64,000 bases of DNA from an uncultured Sphingobacteriaceae bacterium (GTDB lineage: Bacteria; Bacteroidota; Bacteroidia; Sphingobacteriales; Sphingobacteriaceae). Below the pieces are notes generated by a model, which was not told the origin of the DNA, did not search any database, and was given only the letters and a program-made list of their open reading frames with translations. The stretch lies in the NCBI GenBank assembly GCA_946480915.1, contig CAMLLO010000011.1, forward strand, positions 1 to 64,000, given 5' to 3'. How positions within the stretch are numbered: the stretch's first letter is position 1; every line of letters starts with the position of its first letter. Positions 1 through 7,353 of the stretch are shown piece by piece. A program made the position numbers and the translations under genes.

Positions 1-397
1 CAATACCGTATTTGTCTCTAAAACAACCAAAATAAGAACCCCAGGGACTATCACCGATAGGCCCTTCTATTTGTCCTCCTACCGAAAGCCCATTAAATAA
101 TTTGTCTGCTTCTTCTCTACTTTCCGCATTTATTACAATTTTACTTCTGTTCTCATTTTCGTTTGTTCTCCCCAGACTTTCCGGAACATCATTTGCCATC
201 AACATATTACTTTTACCGATAGGTAAAGCAATATGCATAATCTTATTTTTTTCGTTTTCAGCTACAGGGAATTCAGAGCTTGCAAGATCTTTGAAACGAA
301 TAACTTTTGCAAACTCTCCGCCAAATACTGATTTGTAAAAGGTAAAGGCTTCTTCGGCATTTCCGTTGAAGTTAATGTGAGGATTGATTAGTGCCAT
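1..397 (-). CDS. VOC-family (PhnB-like) protein, 3' end outside window
   Basis: Translating the minus strand from the ATG at 395-397 gives MALINPHINFNGNAEEAF and continues open to the window edge, so about 132 residues are visible and the C-terminus is missing. The opening 'NPHINFNGNAEEAFTFYKSV', a central 'HIALPIG', and 'SPWGSYFGCFRDKYGI' near the cut are typical of the PhnB/3-demethylubiquinone-methyltransferase-like branch of the vicinal-oxygen-chelate (glyoxalase/bleomycin-resistance) fold. Family members are small cytosolic dimers, many without a known substrate. It stands alone, with about 360 bp of non-coding sequence separating it from the next gene. The family call is firm; the function is not known. 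Confidence 0.85.
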   Translation of the reverse strand, partial: MALINPHINFNGNAEEAFTFYKSVFGGEFAKVIRFKDLASSEFPVAENEKNKIMHIALPIGKSNMLMANDVPESLGRTNENENRSKIVINAESREEADKLFNGLSVGGQIEGPIGDSPWGSYFGCFRDKYGI

Positions 398-762
398 AGT
401 TATTAAATTGATTTTTAAGGTTCAAACCTACTGCTTAACTACAAAATAAATAAGGTGCTATCGCGTCAAAAAAGAGGTTGATTGCGCCTGGAGTTACATG
501 AATATTCCGCCAATGTTGAAGCATTGCAGTTGTAGGGCAATCAAAGCTCTTACGCCCAATGCTTGCAATAAAGATAAAAAGAATTGCAAATGCTCAGTCT
601 ATGTTCGTCAGCGTCATTACGCCAATGCAATGTTAGCGGCTCTTTGTTTTCACGATGAGCTTTTTTTTTGCGTTAAAACTAAATGGTCGTACAGTTTTTT
701 TGTACGACCATAAAAAATTGTCAGTATTTAATTGAAATAAAAATGAGTATTTCCATTTTATT
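398..762. other. non-coding gap
   Basis: No convincing gene is seen. One 71-codon open frame has an atypical cysteine- and lysine-rich composition and no recognisable fold. The stretch contains a direct echo of 'cgccaatg' (near 510 and 620) and the hairpin at 683-711. Confidence 0.6.
683..711. terminator. perfect hairpin downstream of the FAD monooxygenase
   Basis: An 11-bp perfect inverted repeat (683-693 with 701-711, arm ATGGTCGTACA) surrounds a 7-nt T-rich loop. It lies about 50 bp past the stop of the minus-strand monooxygenase, and T-rich sequence flanks it on that strand (complement of 661-680 is A-rich). A terminator role is likely but the U-run is imperfect. Confidence 0.5.
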
Positions 763-1974
763 TTAGTTGGGCAATGGGTCTTGTCCCAATAACTTTGTAC
801 CCATTTCAGCCGAGTGGCGAACTACATTAAAGCCGTATTGTGTCATTTCTGTTTCGTATTCTTTCAAAGAAGTGACTAACTCTTTATCCCCGTTGGCCAC
901 CTTAATCAGTTCTTTACCAAGTAGTGCAGCATCTCTTAAAGCAACATTAGCACCTCTGCCCAAACTTGGGGTCATTGTATGTATTGCATCCCCCAAAAGG
1001 GTAACATTTGGATGGGGTTTTAAATTGAAAGGAATGCTGGAAGTCATTTCAATATAAAAGAAAGAGCCTTTTTCTCCAACTGCTGGAACAGAAGAGGCTT
1101 CGCTTGGCCAGTCACTTAGTAAATCAATTGCCAACTGTTGCAATTCATCACTTGTTTTCTTTCTGATTTCCACATCGTCAGAGCCAAAAAACTCCTTACG
1201 TCCTGAAACAATACAGCCAACATAATCGTGCTGTTGGTTTAAGTTTTTTTCAATTCCAATACTTTGAGCGGCAAGTTCCGGACGTATTGGAAAAATGATA
1301 GGCCCAACACCTAAAATTAATTTACGAACATCTGAAACAGCAGTAAAAACATCTGCGATACACAAGTTTGGTAAAACCTTTCGGGCTTCATCAATTTTAA
1401 TGCGCCCATAAATTGCTCTTGCACCAGAGTCCATAAATTTTGCTTCTGGTGCTCGTTGTTTGCGTACAACAGAACCTGCTCCATCTGCACCAACCAATAC
1501 ATCTCCTTTTACAGTTCTGCCGTCCTCAAAAAATGCGGTAACACCATTTTTGTCTGTTTCATAACGCTCTAGTTTTGCTCCATAATGGCAAATGGCATCT
1601 AAATCCATAAGTAATATTTCCCTTACAGTGGCTCTGTTTACATTTAGATGTTTTGCAATTCCGGTTTCAACGTGATGTTCCGTTTTACTGTAATTGTCAA
1701 TAGGGAATCTTCTACTTAATTTCAGTTCTGTATCCAAAATTGTTGTGTATGGAAGCGGATTAGTAGATGTCAATTCAAATAATTGAAATAGCTTTTCAGG
1801 TAAAGATTCTTGAATAGCCGAAATTCCATCCGCATCAAGGTGAAGGCGATAGCCTTGCAACCGAGCAGCTGCACTGGCATCCCGTTCAAATATTTGAACA
1901 TTTACACCATTTTTTTTTAATAGTTGTGCAAGGCATAGTCCCCCCATACCTGCACCAATAATTAGTACTGTCAT
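763..1974 (-). CDS. FAD-dependent monooxygenase (aromatic hydroxylase fold)
   Basis: The 403-residue protein has the three signatures of group A flavoprotein monooxygenases. There is an N-terminal dinucleotide-binding GAGMGG at residues 8-13 followed by an acidic strand end (IFERD), a central DG-type motif 'GADGAGS' near residue 163, and the ribose/flavin-binding 'LLGDAIHTMTPSLGRGANVA' near residue 325. Length is normal for the family. Members hydroxylate aromatic or polyketide substrates using NAD(P)H and O2, or act on xenobiotics. The substrate here cannot be read from sequence. It resembles TetX only at fold level, so I do not call it a tetracycline-inactivating enzyme. It is monocistronic, with non-coding gaps on both sides. 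Confidence 0.88.
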   Translation of the reverse strand: MTVLIIGAGMGGLCLAQLLKKNGVNVQIFERDASAAARLQGYRLHLDADGISAIQESLPEKLFQLFELTSTNPLPYTTILDTELKLSRRFPIDNYSKTEHHVETGIAKHLNVNRATVREILLMDLDAICHYGAKLERYETDKNGVTAFFEDGRTVKGDVLVGADGAGSVVRKQRAPEAKFMDSGARAIYGRIKIDEARKVLPNLCIADVFTAVSDVRKLILGVGPIIFPIRPELAAQSIGIEKNLNQQHDYVGCIVSGRKEFFGSDDVEIRKKTSDELQQLAIDLLSDWPSEASSVPAVGEKGSFFYIEMTSSIPFNLKPHPNVTLLGDAIHTMTPSLGRGANVALRDAALLGKELIKVANGDKELVTSLKEYETEMTQYGFNVVRHSAEMGTKLLGQDPLPN

Positions 1975-2415
1975 TTTAGTTTTTAATTTTTGAGTAATAA
2001 ATGAGAGTTAATCTTTAAAAGATTAAAATTTTGAGGCGTACAGAATTATGGGGGGAAAATTTTCTGTTTGAGAACAATAAAGGCATAAAATAGCATAACA
2101 TATCTTTTAAGATTATGATGCCGTTTTTGCCTGCAAAAAAGGTTTGCTAAAACATCGTCACGGAAGACGTAGAGCTAGTAATAACTCAATATGTAACAAA
2201 GCTAGGTTTTCTTTTTTTAAAATAAAAATGTCCTAATTCGTTTTTATCGTCGTTGAGGAGGCCGGATTACAATGATCGCTAATGGTTTTGGCTTTGCGAA
2301 GATGGGTAATAGAAAGTAGTTCATTGTCATCCGGCACAAAGCTTGTTAAATGTAGAAATTTCCTGGAACAACGTCACCCCGCCATTTTCGAAGGTTGTGT
2401 GTGTGCCTTGAATCG
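1975..2415. other. non-coding gap with a partial repeat arm
   Basis: No gene recognised. Around 2370-2395 the plus strand reads 'caccccgccattttcgaagg', which resembles in inverted orientation the outer arm of the 86-bp repeats at 3371 and 4375 (shared TTTTCGAAGGTT core with the 3371 copy). Confidence 0.5.
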
Positions 2416-2604
2416 TTAGCCCGGCAAAAAAGCCATAAAAAACAGGATTATGGAGAACAGAAAGCATGCAATAGCGAATACCCAACCTTTAGCATGAGTT
2501 GTTGGAGAATAACCGCCCATCGTTTGCTGTCGATTGTAATACCTGTACAGAAGGATTCCAAGGAAAAAGGCAATTGGGCTTGCAAATAAATATTTCCAGT
2601 TCAT
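2416..2604 (-). CDS. small two-helix membrane protein
   Basis: A 62-residue open frame starts MNWKYLFASPIAFF. It has two hydrophobic stretches (about residues 3-20 and 42-60) joined by a polar loop 'YYNRQQTMGGYSPTTHAKG'. The clean two-helix pattern and a normal start make it plausible as a real inner-membrane microprotein. I recognise no family. It sits alone between gaps on the same strand as its neighbours. Confidence 0.5.
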   Translation of the reverse strand: MNWKYLFASPIAFFLGILLYRYYNRQQTMGGYSPTTHAKGWVFAIACFLFSIILFFMAFLPG

Positions 2605-2662
2605 AAAACTAGTGCGGTCTTAATTAATAGAGCTCCGACCATTGTTTTTTGTAGTGCTTTTT

Positions 2663-3001
2663 TTATTCCCCTAAAAGCTTTTCTACCTCGTCCTGCAGAA
2701 CTGGTAAGTGTTTAATTACAATACCCCAGATTACTTCATCTGAAACCGAGTCATATCCATGAATGATTCTGTTTCTCACATCAACAAGCTTTCTGGAGTT
2801 AGAGATATCGACAGAGGTGTTTTTTCTTAATATCCGATTCATGGCTTCGCCGATGATTTCTATATTCCTTTCAACCGCTCGCTTGGTTCGTAAATCAGTT
2901 TGGTAATGATTAAATTCTCTTGGTGTGTCAACAAAGAAGCCCTCAATTTCGTTGATCGCATTTAATATGTCGTACAACCAAGCTTTGACTTCAATGTCCA
3001 T
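2663..3001 (-). CDS. HepT-like HEPN ribonuclease toxin (DUF86)
   Basis: The protein has 112 residues, normal for HepT. It carries the HEPN catalytic motif R-N-x3-H as 'RNRIIHGYD' near residues 75-83, preceded by an all-helical body with 'KRAVERNIEIIGEAMNRI', characteristic of DUF86. HEPN domains of this type cleave RNA and are kept inactive by a cognate MNT nucleotidyltransferase that AMPylates a tyrosine just after the catalytic His. The Tyr in 'HGYD' is present here. The start overlaps the end of the upstream mntA-like gene by 11 nt, so the two are translationally coupled, with the antitoxin first. Confidence 0.88.
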   Translation of the reverse strand: MDIEVKAWLYDILNAINEIEGFFVDTPREFNHYQTDLRTKRAVERNIEIIGEAMNRILRKNTSVDISNSRKLVDVRNRIIHGYDSVSDEVIWGIVIKHLPVLQDEVEKLLGE

Positions 3002-3293
3002 AAATTAATTGTCTTTGCTGATTTACCGTATCTCTGAAATACGGGTTTTTTATTGCTTTGTCTTCTAGCAGATCGATAGGTCGTTTCAAAACATCTTGCA
3101 AAGCAAATTTAAAGTCAAAGTAGTTATCGGCATAATCCAAGACGTCTAGTGGCTCAAAATCAACAATCAAGTCAATGTCGCTTTCACTATTGAATTTCTC
3201 GGTTAACACCGAACCAAAGGCATATAAACTTCTTACTTTATGGCTCTTACAGAGCTTGGATATAATTGAAGTATGCTTTTCTATCTGGTTCAT
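2991..3293 (-). CDS. MntA-like nucleotidyltransferase antitoxin
   Basis: This minimal nucleotidyltransferase of about 100 residues has the pol-beta-type signature 'FGS' at residues 26-28 followed by 'SDIDLIVDF' (acidic residues near 39 and 41). That spacing matches the GS(x)10DxD metal-binding pattern of MNT antitoxins, which AMPylate the partner HEPN toxin. The start was taken at the second ATG (3291-3293, MNQIEKHTS). An ATG at 3312-3314 would add seven residues and cannot be excluded. It overlaps the toxin gene by 11 nt. Confidence 0.88.
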   Translation of the reverse strand: MNQIEKHTSIISKLCKSHKVRSLYAFGSVLTEKFNSESDIDLIVDFEPLDVLDYADNYFDFKFALQDVLKRPIDLLEDKAIKNPYFRDTVNQQRQLIYGH

Positions 3294-3370
3294 ATACAAA
3301 TCTACGAAAATCAAAAGAAAGTTGGTGGGGCGAATACGTTAGTTAGGCGTTTGGAGCATTTACACATAAT

Positions 3371-3456
3371 GGGTTTAGTTTATATTGTGCTCGAGATAAA
3401 AGCACAGTCTTGTCATCCAACACTCAAGTAAGTAAAAAGTAGAAACCTTCGAAAAC
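3371..3456. repeat. 86-bp direct repeat, copy A
   Basis: By hand alignment this stretch matches 4375-4460 at 75 of 86 positions without gaps. It contains the small stem TGTGCT...AGCACA and ends GAAAAC. It begins 41 bp from the 3' end of the TonB-C gene. Confidence 0.85.
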
Positions 3457-3497
3457 AAGCGGTGAGGCCGTCTACTCGTAAGCCGCGGTTTCTTTTA

Positions 3498-4241
3498 TTA
3501 GTCCTCCAAATGAAAGCATACGGATATGGTTTGTTCTAATTCTATTGGTCGGCTACTTCGTATTGCCGGCCTCCATTTTTTTGACAACTTTAATACTCTT
3601 ATAGCTTCCTCGTCGCACCCATAACCCAAACTATCTAGAATTGCAAAGTCAGAAAGTGAGCCATCCTTCAAGACTTTAAACTTGATTTTAACATTCCCCT
3701 CAATGTTATATTGAATTGCTCCAGCTGGATATTTAAGGTTAGCTGATATGAATTTTTGGAAGGCGTCTAGCCCTCCTGGATATTCAGCATAGAGTGATAT
3801 ATGTGGTAGAACGCAGATGAAATCTTCAAGTTTATACTTTTTAAGATTCGTTAGGGTTTTGGGTCTAAATCTTTTAGCTTTTACTTCTGCTTGAATCTCC
3901 TTTGAAATAATTTCCGGCAACCGAATGGTAACAAACCTGCTTCCTTTGTTCATATAGGATATCTCGTTAATCGACTCAACTCGAATTGTGTCATATAAGA
4001 AAGCTCCATGAATTTTAAAATATCCGTCGACATCGGTAGATGTACCTAAGGGCATATCATATTTATTGGTGGATTTTACAAGCAAGCCAATATGCGAAAC
4101 AGGGTTGCCGAAAATATCAACAACCTTTCCTGTTAGTGTAATAGTATCTCTTTTTACAATTCGTCGTAGAGATTCTCCTTGCGCGTTAGAAACTATGGGG
4201 CTGAGAATAAAGAAGTAAAGAATTAAAGTTGAAAGTCTCAT
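3498..4241 (-). CDS. secreted TonB-C-domain protein with carboxypeptidase-regulatory-like domain
   Basis: I start the gene at the ATG at 4239-4241, because MRLSTLILYFFILSPIVSNA is a clear signal peptide. The open frame continues upstream to 4463, but that extension runs through repeat copy B and looks non-coding. The mature protein has a beta-sandwich 'LTGKVVDIFGNPVSHIGLLV' (carboxypeptidase regulatory-like, about residues 35-95). The C-terminal TonB-type fold is marked by 'YPGGLDAFQKFISANLKYP', 'EGNVKIKFKVLKDG' and 'CDEEAIRVLKLSKKWRPA'. The usual TonB N-terminal membrane anchor is replaced by a cleavable signal, so it may be a periplasmic partner for a TonB-dependent receptor rather than a full energy transducer. 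It lies exactly between two copies of an 86-bp repeat. Confidence 0.8.
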   Translation of the reverse strand: MRLSTLILYFFILSPIVSNAQGESLRRIVKRDTITLTGKVVDIFGNPVSHIGLLVKSTNKYDMPLGTSTDVDGYFKIHGAFLYDTIRVESINEISYMNKGSRFVTIRLPEIISKEIQAEVKAKRFRPKTLTNLKKYKLEDFICVLPHISLYAEYPGGLDAFQKFISANLKYPAGAIQYNIEGNVKIKFKVLKDGSLSDFAILDSLGYGCDEEAIRVLKLSKKWRPAIRSSRPIELEQTISVCFHLED

Positions 4242-4374
4242 TTTATTATGATGCAAAAAAGAGGAATTTCCACAACATTCGGACTGCAAATACCTTTCAC
4301 CATGTCTATATTCACGTGCCTCAGCAAGATTCAAGTCTTGTCTGTGCATGCTTTGTCGTGAAATCGTGGCTAAC

Positions 4375-4460
4375 GGGTTTAGTTTATATTGTGCCCGATT
4401 AAAAAGCACAGTCTTGTCACCCAGCACTAAAGTAAGTAAAAAGCAGAACAGTTCGAAAAC
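4375..4460. repeat. 86-bp direct repeat, copy B
   Basis: Partner of 3371-3456 in the same orientation; starts are 1004 bp apart. On the minus strand its flanks are GTATAAC (4491-4497) and GTTAGCC (4369-4375). The sequences next to these two ends are partly complementary (AAGTTTA versus TAGTTTA), a layout reminiscent of integron attC sites. Confidence 0.8.
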
Positions 4461-4490
4461 CACCTCTGCCGGGCATAATTTAAACTTAGT

Positions 4491-4768
4491 GTTATACGGT
4501 TGTTGTTCCTTCGGATCAGATTCCCCTGATTTTTAGCAGCATTTGTCCGATGAAAACCAAGCAGATTTTTAGCACCTACAGAACATTCCGGCTTGAGCTC
4601 GAGGGGAAAAAAGAACGAAAGGAACATTAACCGAAGCAGAAGATCTGTGTAAGCATCGGCCTTGGGCTTTGTTTCAACCTTGCTATTCAGCGTCGGCCTT
4701 GAGCAAAGCGTCGGGACAGGAACTTGATTTCAGCAGAGGTTTTGCTTTTTCTGACAATACCGTATAAC
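4491..4768. repeat. 278-bp segment with inverted ends
   Basis: GTTATACGG at 4491-4499 is mirrored by CCGTATAAC at 4760-4768. One further base pair extends the match inward (T at 4500, A at 4759). No target-site duplication and no coding capacity are visible. It could be a miniature element or two independent repeat ends. Confidence 0.4.
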
Positions 4769-4948
4769 GAGCATATTTAAGCATATGCGCAAATATCCAA
4801 TATATCGGCGCCCTCCCTGTATCCTCATTAATCCCCTCCGCATACGTGCCAGGCTATATTTATACATAGATACAAATAAAATTATTTTTTTGAACGACCC
4901 CTTGTATACCCGTGTAAAAACGGATATACACGTATTTTTTAAATCCCA

Positions 4949-7267
4949 TCAAAATGGGTATCCGATTGCCAGGTTAAATACCAGGTTTTCTCTTCGCCAT
5001 TTGGGATCAGCAAAGTTAAAGTCACCTAACACCCAGCGTTCTCCTTCAGGAAGCCATGGTTTGCGCAAGGGCATGGCAAGATCCGTTCTGAGAACGAAAA
5101 ACGACAGATCAAAACGTAAGCCAACTCCGGCGCCAACGGCTAACTCCTTCAGAAAATCTTTACTGAACTTAGCACCGGGCATGGGGGGATATTGAGCGTC
5201 ATCTTTCATAAGCCAGATATTTCCTGCATCCACAAATACTGCTCCGCGTAGCACATCATTTATCTTGGGCCGGTACTCAGTGTTTACTTCAAGCTTAATG
5301 TCGCCGGTTCTGTCGGCCGCAATAGAGTTTGTGCCTACTTCAGGATCGGGTGCAAAAGATCCCGGACCTATAGATCGTGCCCTGAAAGCCCTTAAACTAT
5401 TGGTGCCACCAATAAAGAACTGCTTGATGAATGGGAGGGAGGCACGGTTGCCATAAGGAATACCAAAGCCTGTAATTATTCGGCTAGCTATTTGTGAGCC
5501 AAAGCCCAAATTGTAATAATGGCGAAAATCGTTCTCCAAACGTATGTATTGTGAGAAGGGAACGCCGAAAACTTCTTTGGCCGATCCTTTTTTAACAACA
5601 TTTGCTCCGCTTGCCAGGCCTAAAATAGTACCTGCCAGTTCAATGTTTCCATTGTAGTAGAAGGTGTTCGTTTTACGGGTTTCGTTAGTATTGGTATATA
5701 AAAAATTATAGCTCGGACCTATGATAAATTGCTCTTCAATGGCCCTGCGAAGATTTGCATTGGTATCTAACAAAGCCTGATACTGCGGGGTGACGTTCAA
5801 TTGCCGCACATAATTCACGTTGAGCACATTCAACTGATGCTCGTTTTTGATGTTTTCCTTCCAGGTATAACCAAAAGACGTTCTGAAAGAGTTTAGTGTA
5901 TAGCTTTCAAAGCGATTCAATATGTCAACGCCTAAAATTATCCGCGTCCGCGGGATAAATGCACTGGATGATTTGAATTTAAACGGAGAAATAAACCTCG
6001 GAATATTTAAAGTGGCCTCGCCACCCAAACGAAACAGGTTATTCCCCTTATTAATACCTGATACCTGGACATCTGTACCGCCATAGGCGCTTAAAGTTAA
6101 TAATTCTGCCCCCCGAAAAACGTTGCGATTCCTCCAGCTTAGGGTTATTTCGCTTCCGGTAAAGTTGGCAGAGGTGGTTCTGCCGGTAAGTTCTGCTCTG
6201 AGCGATTTTTTTGCATAGGGAGTTAAATAATAATAGGTGTCCAGAGAATTATCACCGCTTGCAGGAGTTTCCACAAACTGATTCTTTACAAATTTAAACG
6301 TTCCCAAACTCATCAGCCGGTTTAACGACATGTTGTGGTCCGTCCGGTTATACAAATCGCCCTTATTAAAAAACATGGTGCGCTCAAAAACTTTGGGCTT
6401 AAAGGTATGGGCGCTGTCTATCACATAAAAGTCGCGATACTTTTCGCCATTCCGTATACTTGATGAGTCTTTTGATACGTCATAATTTGAATAGATGTAG
6501 ATATCATTGATAGTGTATATCTGCTGTGCCTTTATTGGAGTATTCGATTTTACATTTACAATCAAGTCTACTTTGTGTACATTATTAGTGCTGTCTACCT
6601 GCACAATTATATGGTCGGGACTGAAATAATAAAAGCCCTGTTCTTTCAAACGTGTGTCGATGCGTTCGCGCTCTCTTTTAATAACATCAAGATCATACCC
6701 ATCACCAACTTTTAAAAAGCTTCTTCCCGAGGTCGCATTTACTGCTTTGCCCAAATCCGAACTATCGGTAGTGAATACCACGCTGTTTATTGTGTATTGT
6801 GGCCCGGTTACGGTATTAAACTTTAGGCGGGCTCTCTTTCTTCTTAACGTGGTATCCGAAGTCGCCGACGCTCTAAAGTATCCCCGGTTTTCTAAACGGT
6901 TAAGCACGAGTGTACGGTTATAATCAACTTTTACACTACTGAAAAGCACTGGAGGCTGGCCAAATCTTCGGCTTATTTTGTTGCCAATACCGCCTTCTTT
7001 TTTGGGATTGACCCAAAAGTTATAGATCCAGAGTTTAAATGGCATTCCTAAAAATCTCGAATTTGGCCGGGGGCGGATTATTCCTTCCAGCTCTTCGGTC
7101 AGGGCTTTTGTTTCTTTCCGGCGACTATTGTCAGTGTCCTGAATGTTAACATTTGCGCCTAAATATAAATAGTCGCCCTCGGGTACATTTTTAACAGTGC
7201 TACACGAAGCGAAAATGAATGGAATAGAAATTAATAGATTTTTGACGATGGATGATTTCATTTGCAA
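4949..7267 (-). CDS. tamL: TamL, BamA/TamA-family outer-membrane lipoprotein
   Basis: The protein has 772 residues. A lipoprotein signal 'PFIFASC' places the acylated Cys at residue 22 (20 if translation starts at the second Met). It is followed by 'GDYLYLGANV', typical of Bacteroidota TamL. The N-terminal half resembles POTRA repeats ('GDLYNRTDHNMSLNRLMSLG' near residue 310). The C-terminal half is a BamA-type barrel with the conserved 'FIGGTNSLRAFRARSIGPG' (VRGF-like loop) and 'AVGAGVGLRFDLSFFVLRTDLAMP', ending in a terminal Phe. TamL pairs with TamB for outer-membrane assembly and lipid or protein transfer between membranes. The tamB gene lies directly upstream on the same strand with an 86-bp gap, consistent with an operon. 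Confidence 0.92.
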   Translation of the reverse strand: MQMKSSIVKNLLISIPFIFASCSTVKNVPEGDYLYLGANVNIQDTDNSRRKETKALTEELEGIIRPRPNSRFLGMPFKLWIYNFWVNPKKEGGIGNKISRRFGQPPVLFSSVKVDYNRTLVLNRLENRGYFRASATSDTTLRRKRARLKFNTVTGPQYTINSVVFTTDSSDLGKAVNATSGRSFLKVGDGYDLDVIKRERERIDTRLKEQGFYYFSPDHIIVQVDSTNNVHKVDLIVNVKSNTPIKAQQIYTINDIYIYSNYDVSKDSSSIRNGEKYRDFYVIDSAHTFKPKVFERTMFFNKGDLYNRTDHNMSLNRLMSLGTFKFVKNQFVETPASGDNSLDTYYYLTPYAKKSLRAELTGRTTSANFTGSEITLSWRNRNVFRGAELLTLSAYGGTDVQVSGINKGNNLFRLGGEATLNIPRFISPFKFKSSSAFIPRTRIILGVDILNRFESYTLNSFRTSFGYTWKENIKNEHQLNVLNVNYVRQLNVTPQYQALLDTNANLRRAIEEQFIIGPSYNFLYTNTNETRKTNTFYYNGNIELAGTILGLASGANVVKKGSAKEVFGVPFSQYIRLENDFRHYYNLGFGSQIASRIITGFGIPYGNRASLPFIKQFFIGGTNSLRAFRARSIGPGSFAPDPEVGTNSIAADRTGDIKLEVNTEYRPKINDVLRGAVFVDAGNIWLMKDDAQYPPMPGAKFSKDFLKELAVGAGVGLRFDLSFFVLRTDLAMPLRKPWLPEGERWVLGDFNFADPKWRRENLVFNLAIGYPF

Positions 7268-7353
7268 GTGTTCTGTTAAACTTAAACTGGCGGTTGAATT
7301 TATGCAAATACTATTTTGGCGCTATCTGCTTTTTAATTTTAACTTTTTAATTC

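Larger units (their letters stand above)
4242..4948. other. non-coding region with repeats
   Basis: No gene is supported. Open frames here have skewed composition. It holds repeat copy B (4375-4460), a segment bounded by 10-bp inverted ends (4491-4768), and a short direct repeat of 'tcggccttg' (about 4657 and 4693) inside it. Confidence 0.6.

Noticed and set aside
498..713. 71-codon open frame on the plus strand
   Set aside because: Cysteine/lysine-rich, no fold, runs into the hairpin at 683-711; chance frame.
763..1974. Calling the FAD monooxygenase a tetracycline-inactivating enzyme
   Set aside because: Only fold-level motifs are shared; substrate-binding regions do not resemble TetX.
3371..4460. 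Firm call of an integron
   Set aside because: No integron integrase or attI seen, and copy A lacks the full end motifs; kept only as a hypothesis.
4242..4463. Upstream extension of the TonB-C gene
   Set aside because: The extension precedes a perfect signal peptide and passes through repeat copy B; it would bury the signal.
4785..5195. 136-codon plus-strand frame
   Set aside because: Mostly antisense to the C-terminus of tamL, with no protein-like features of its own.
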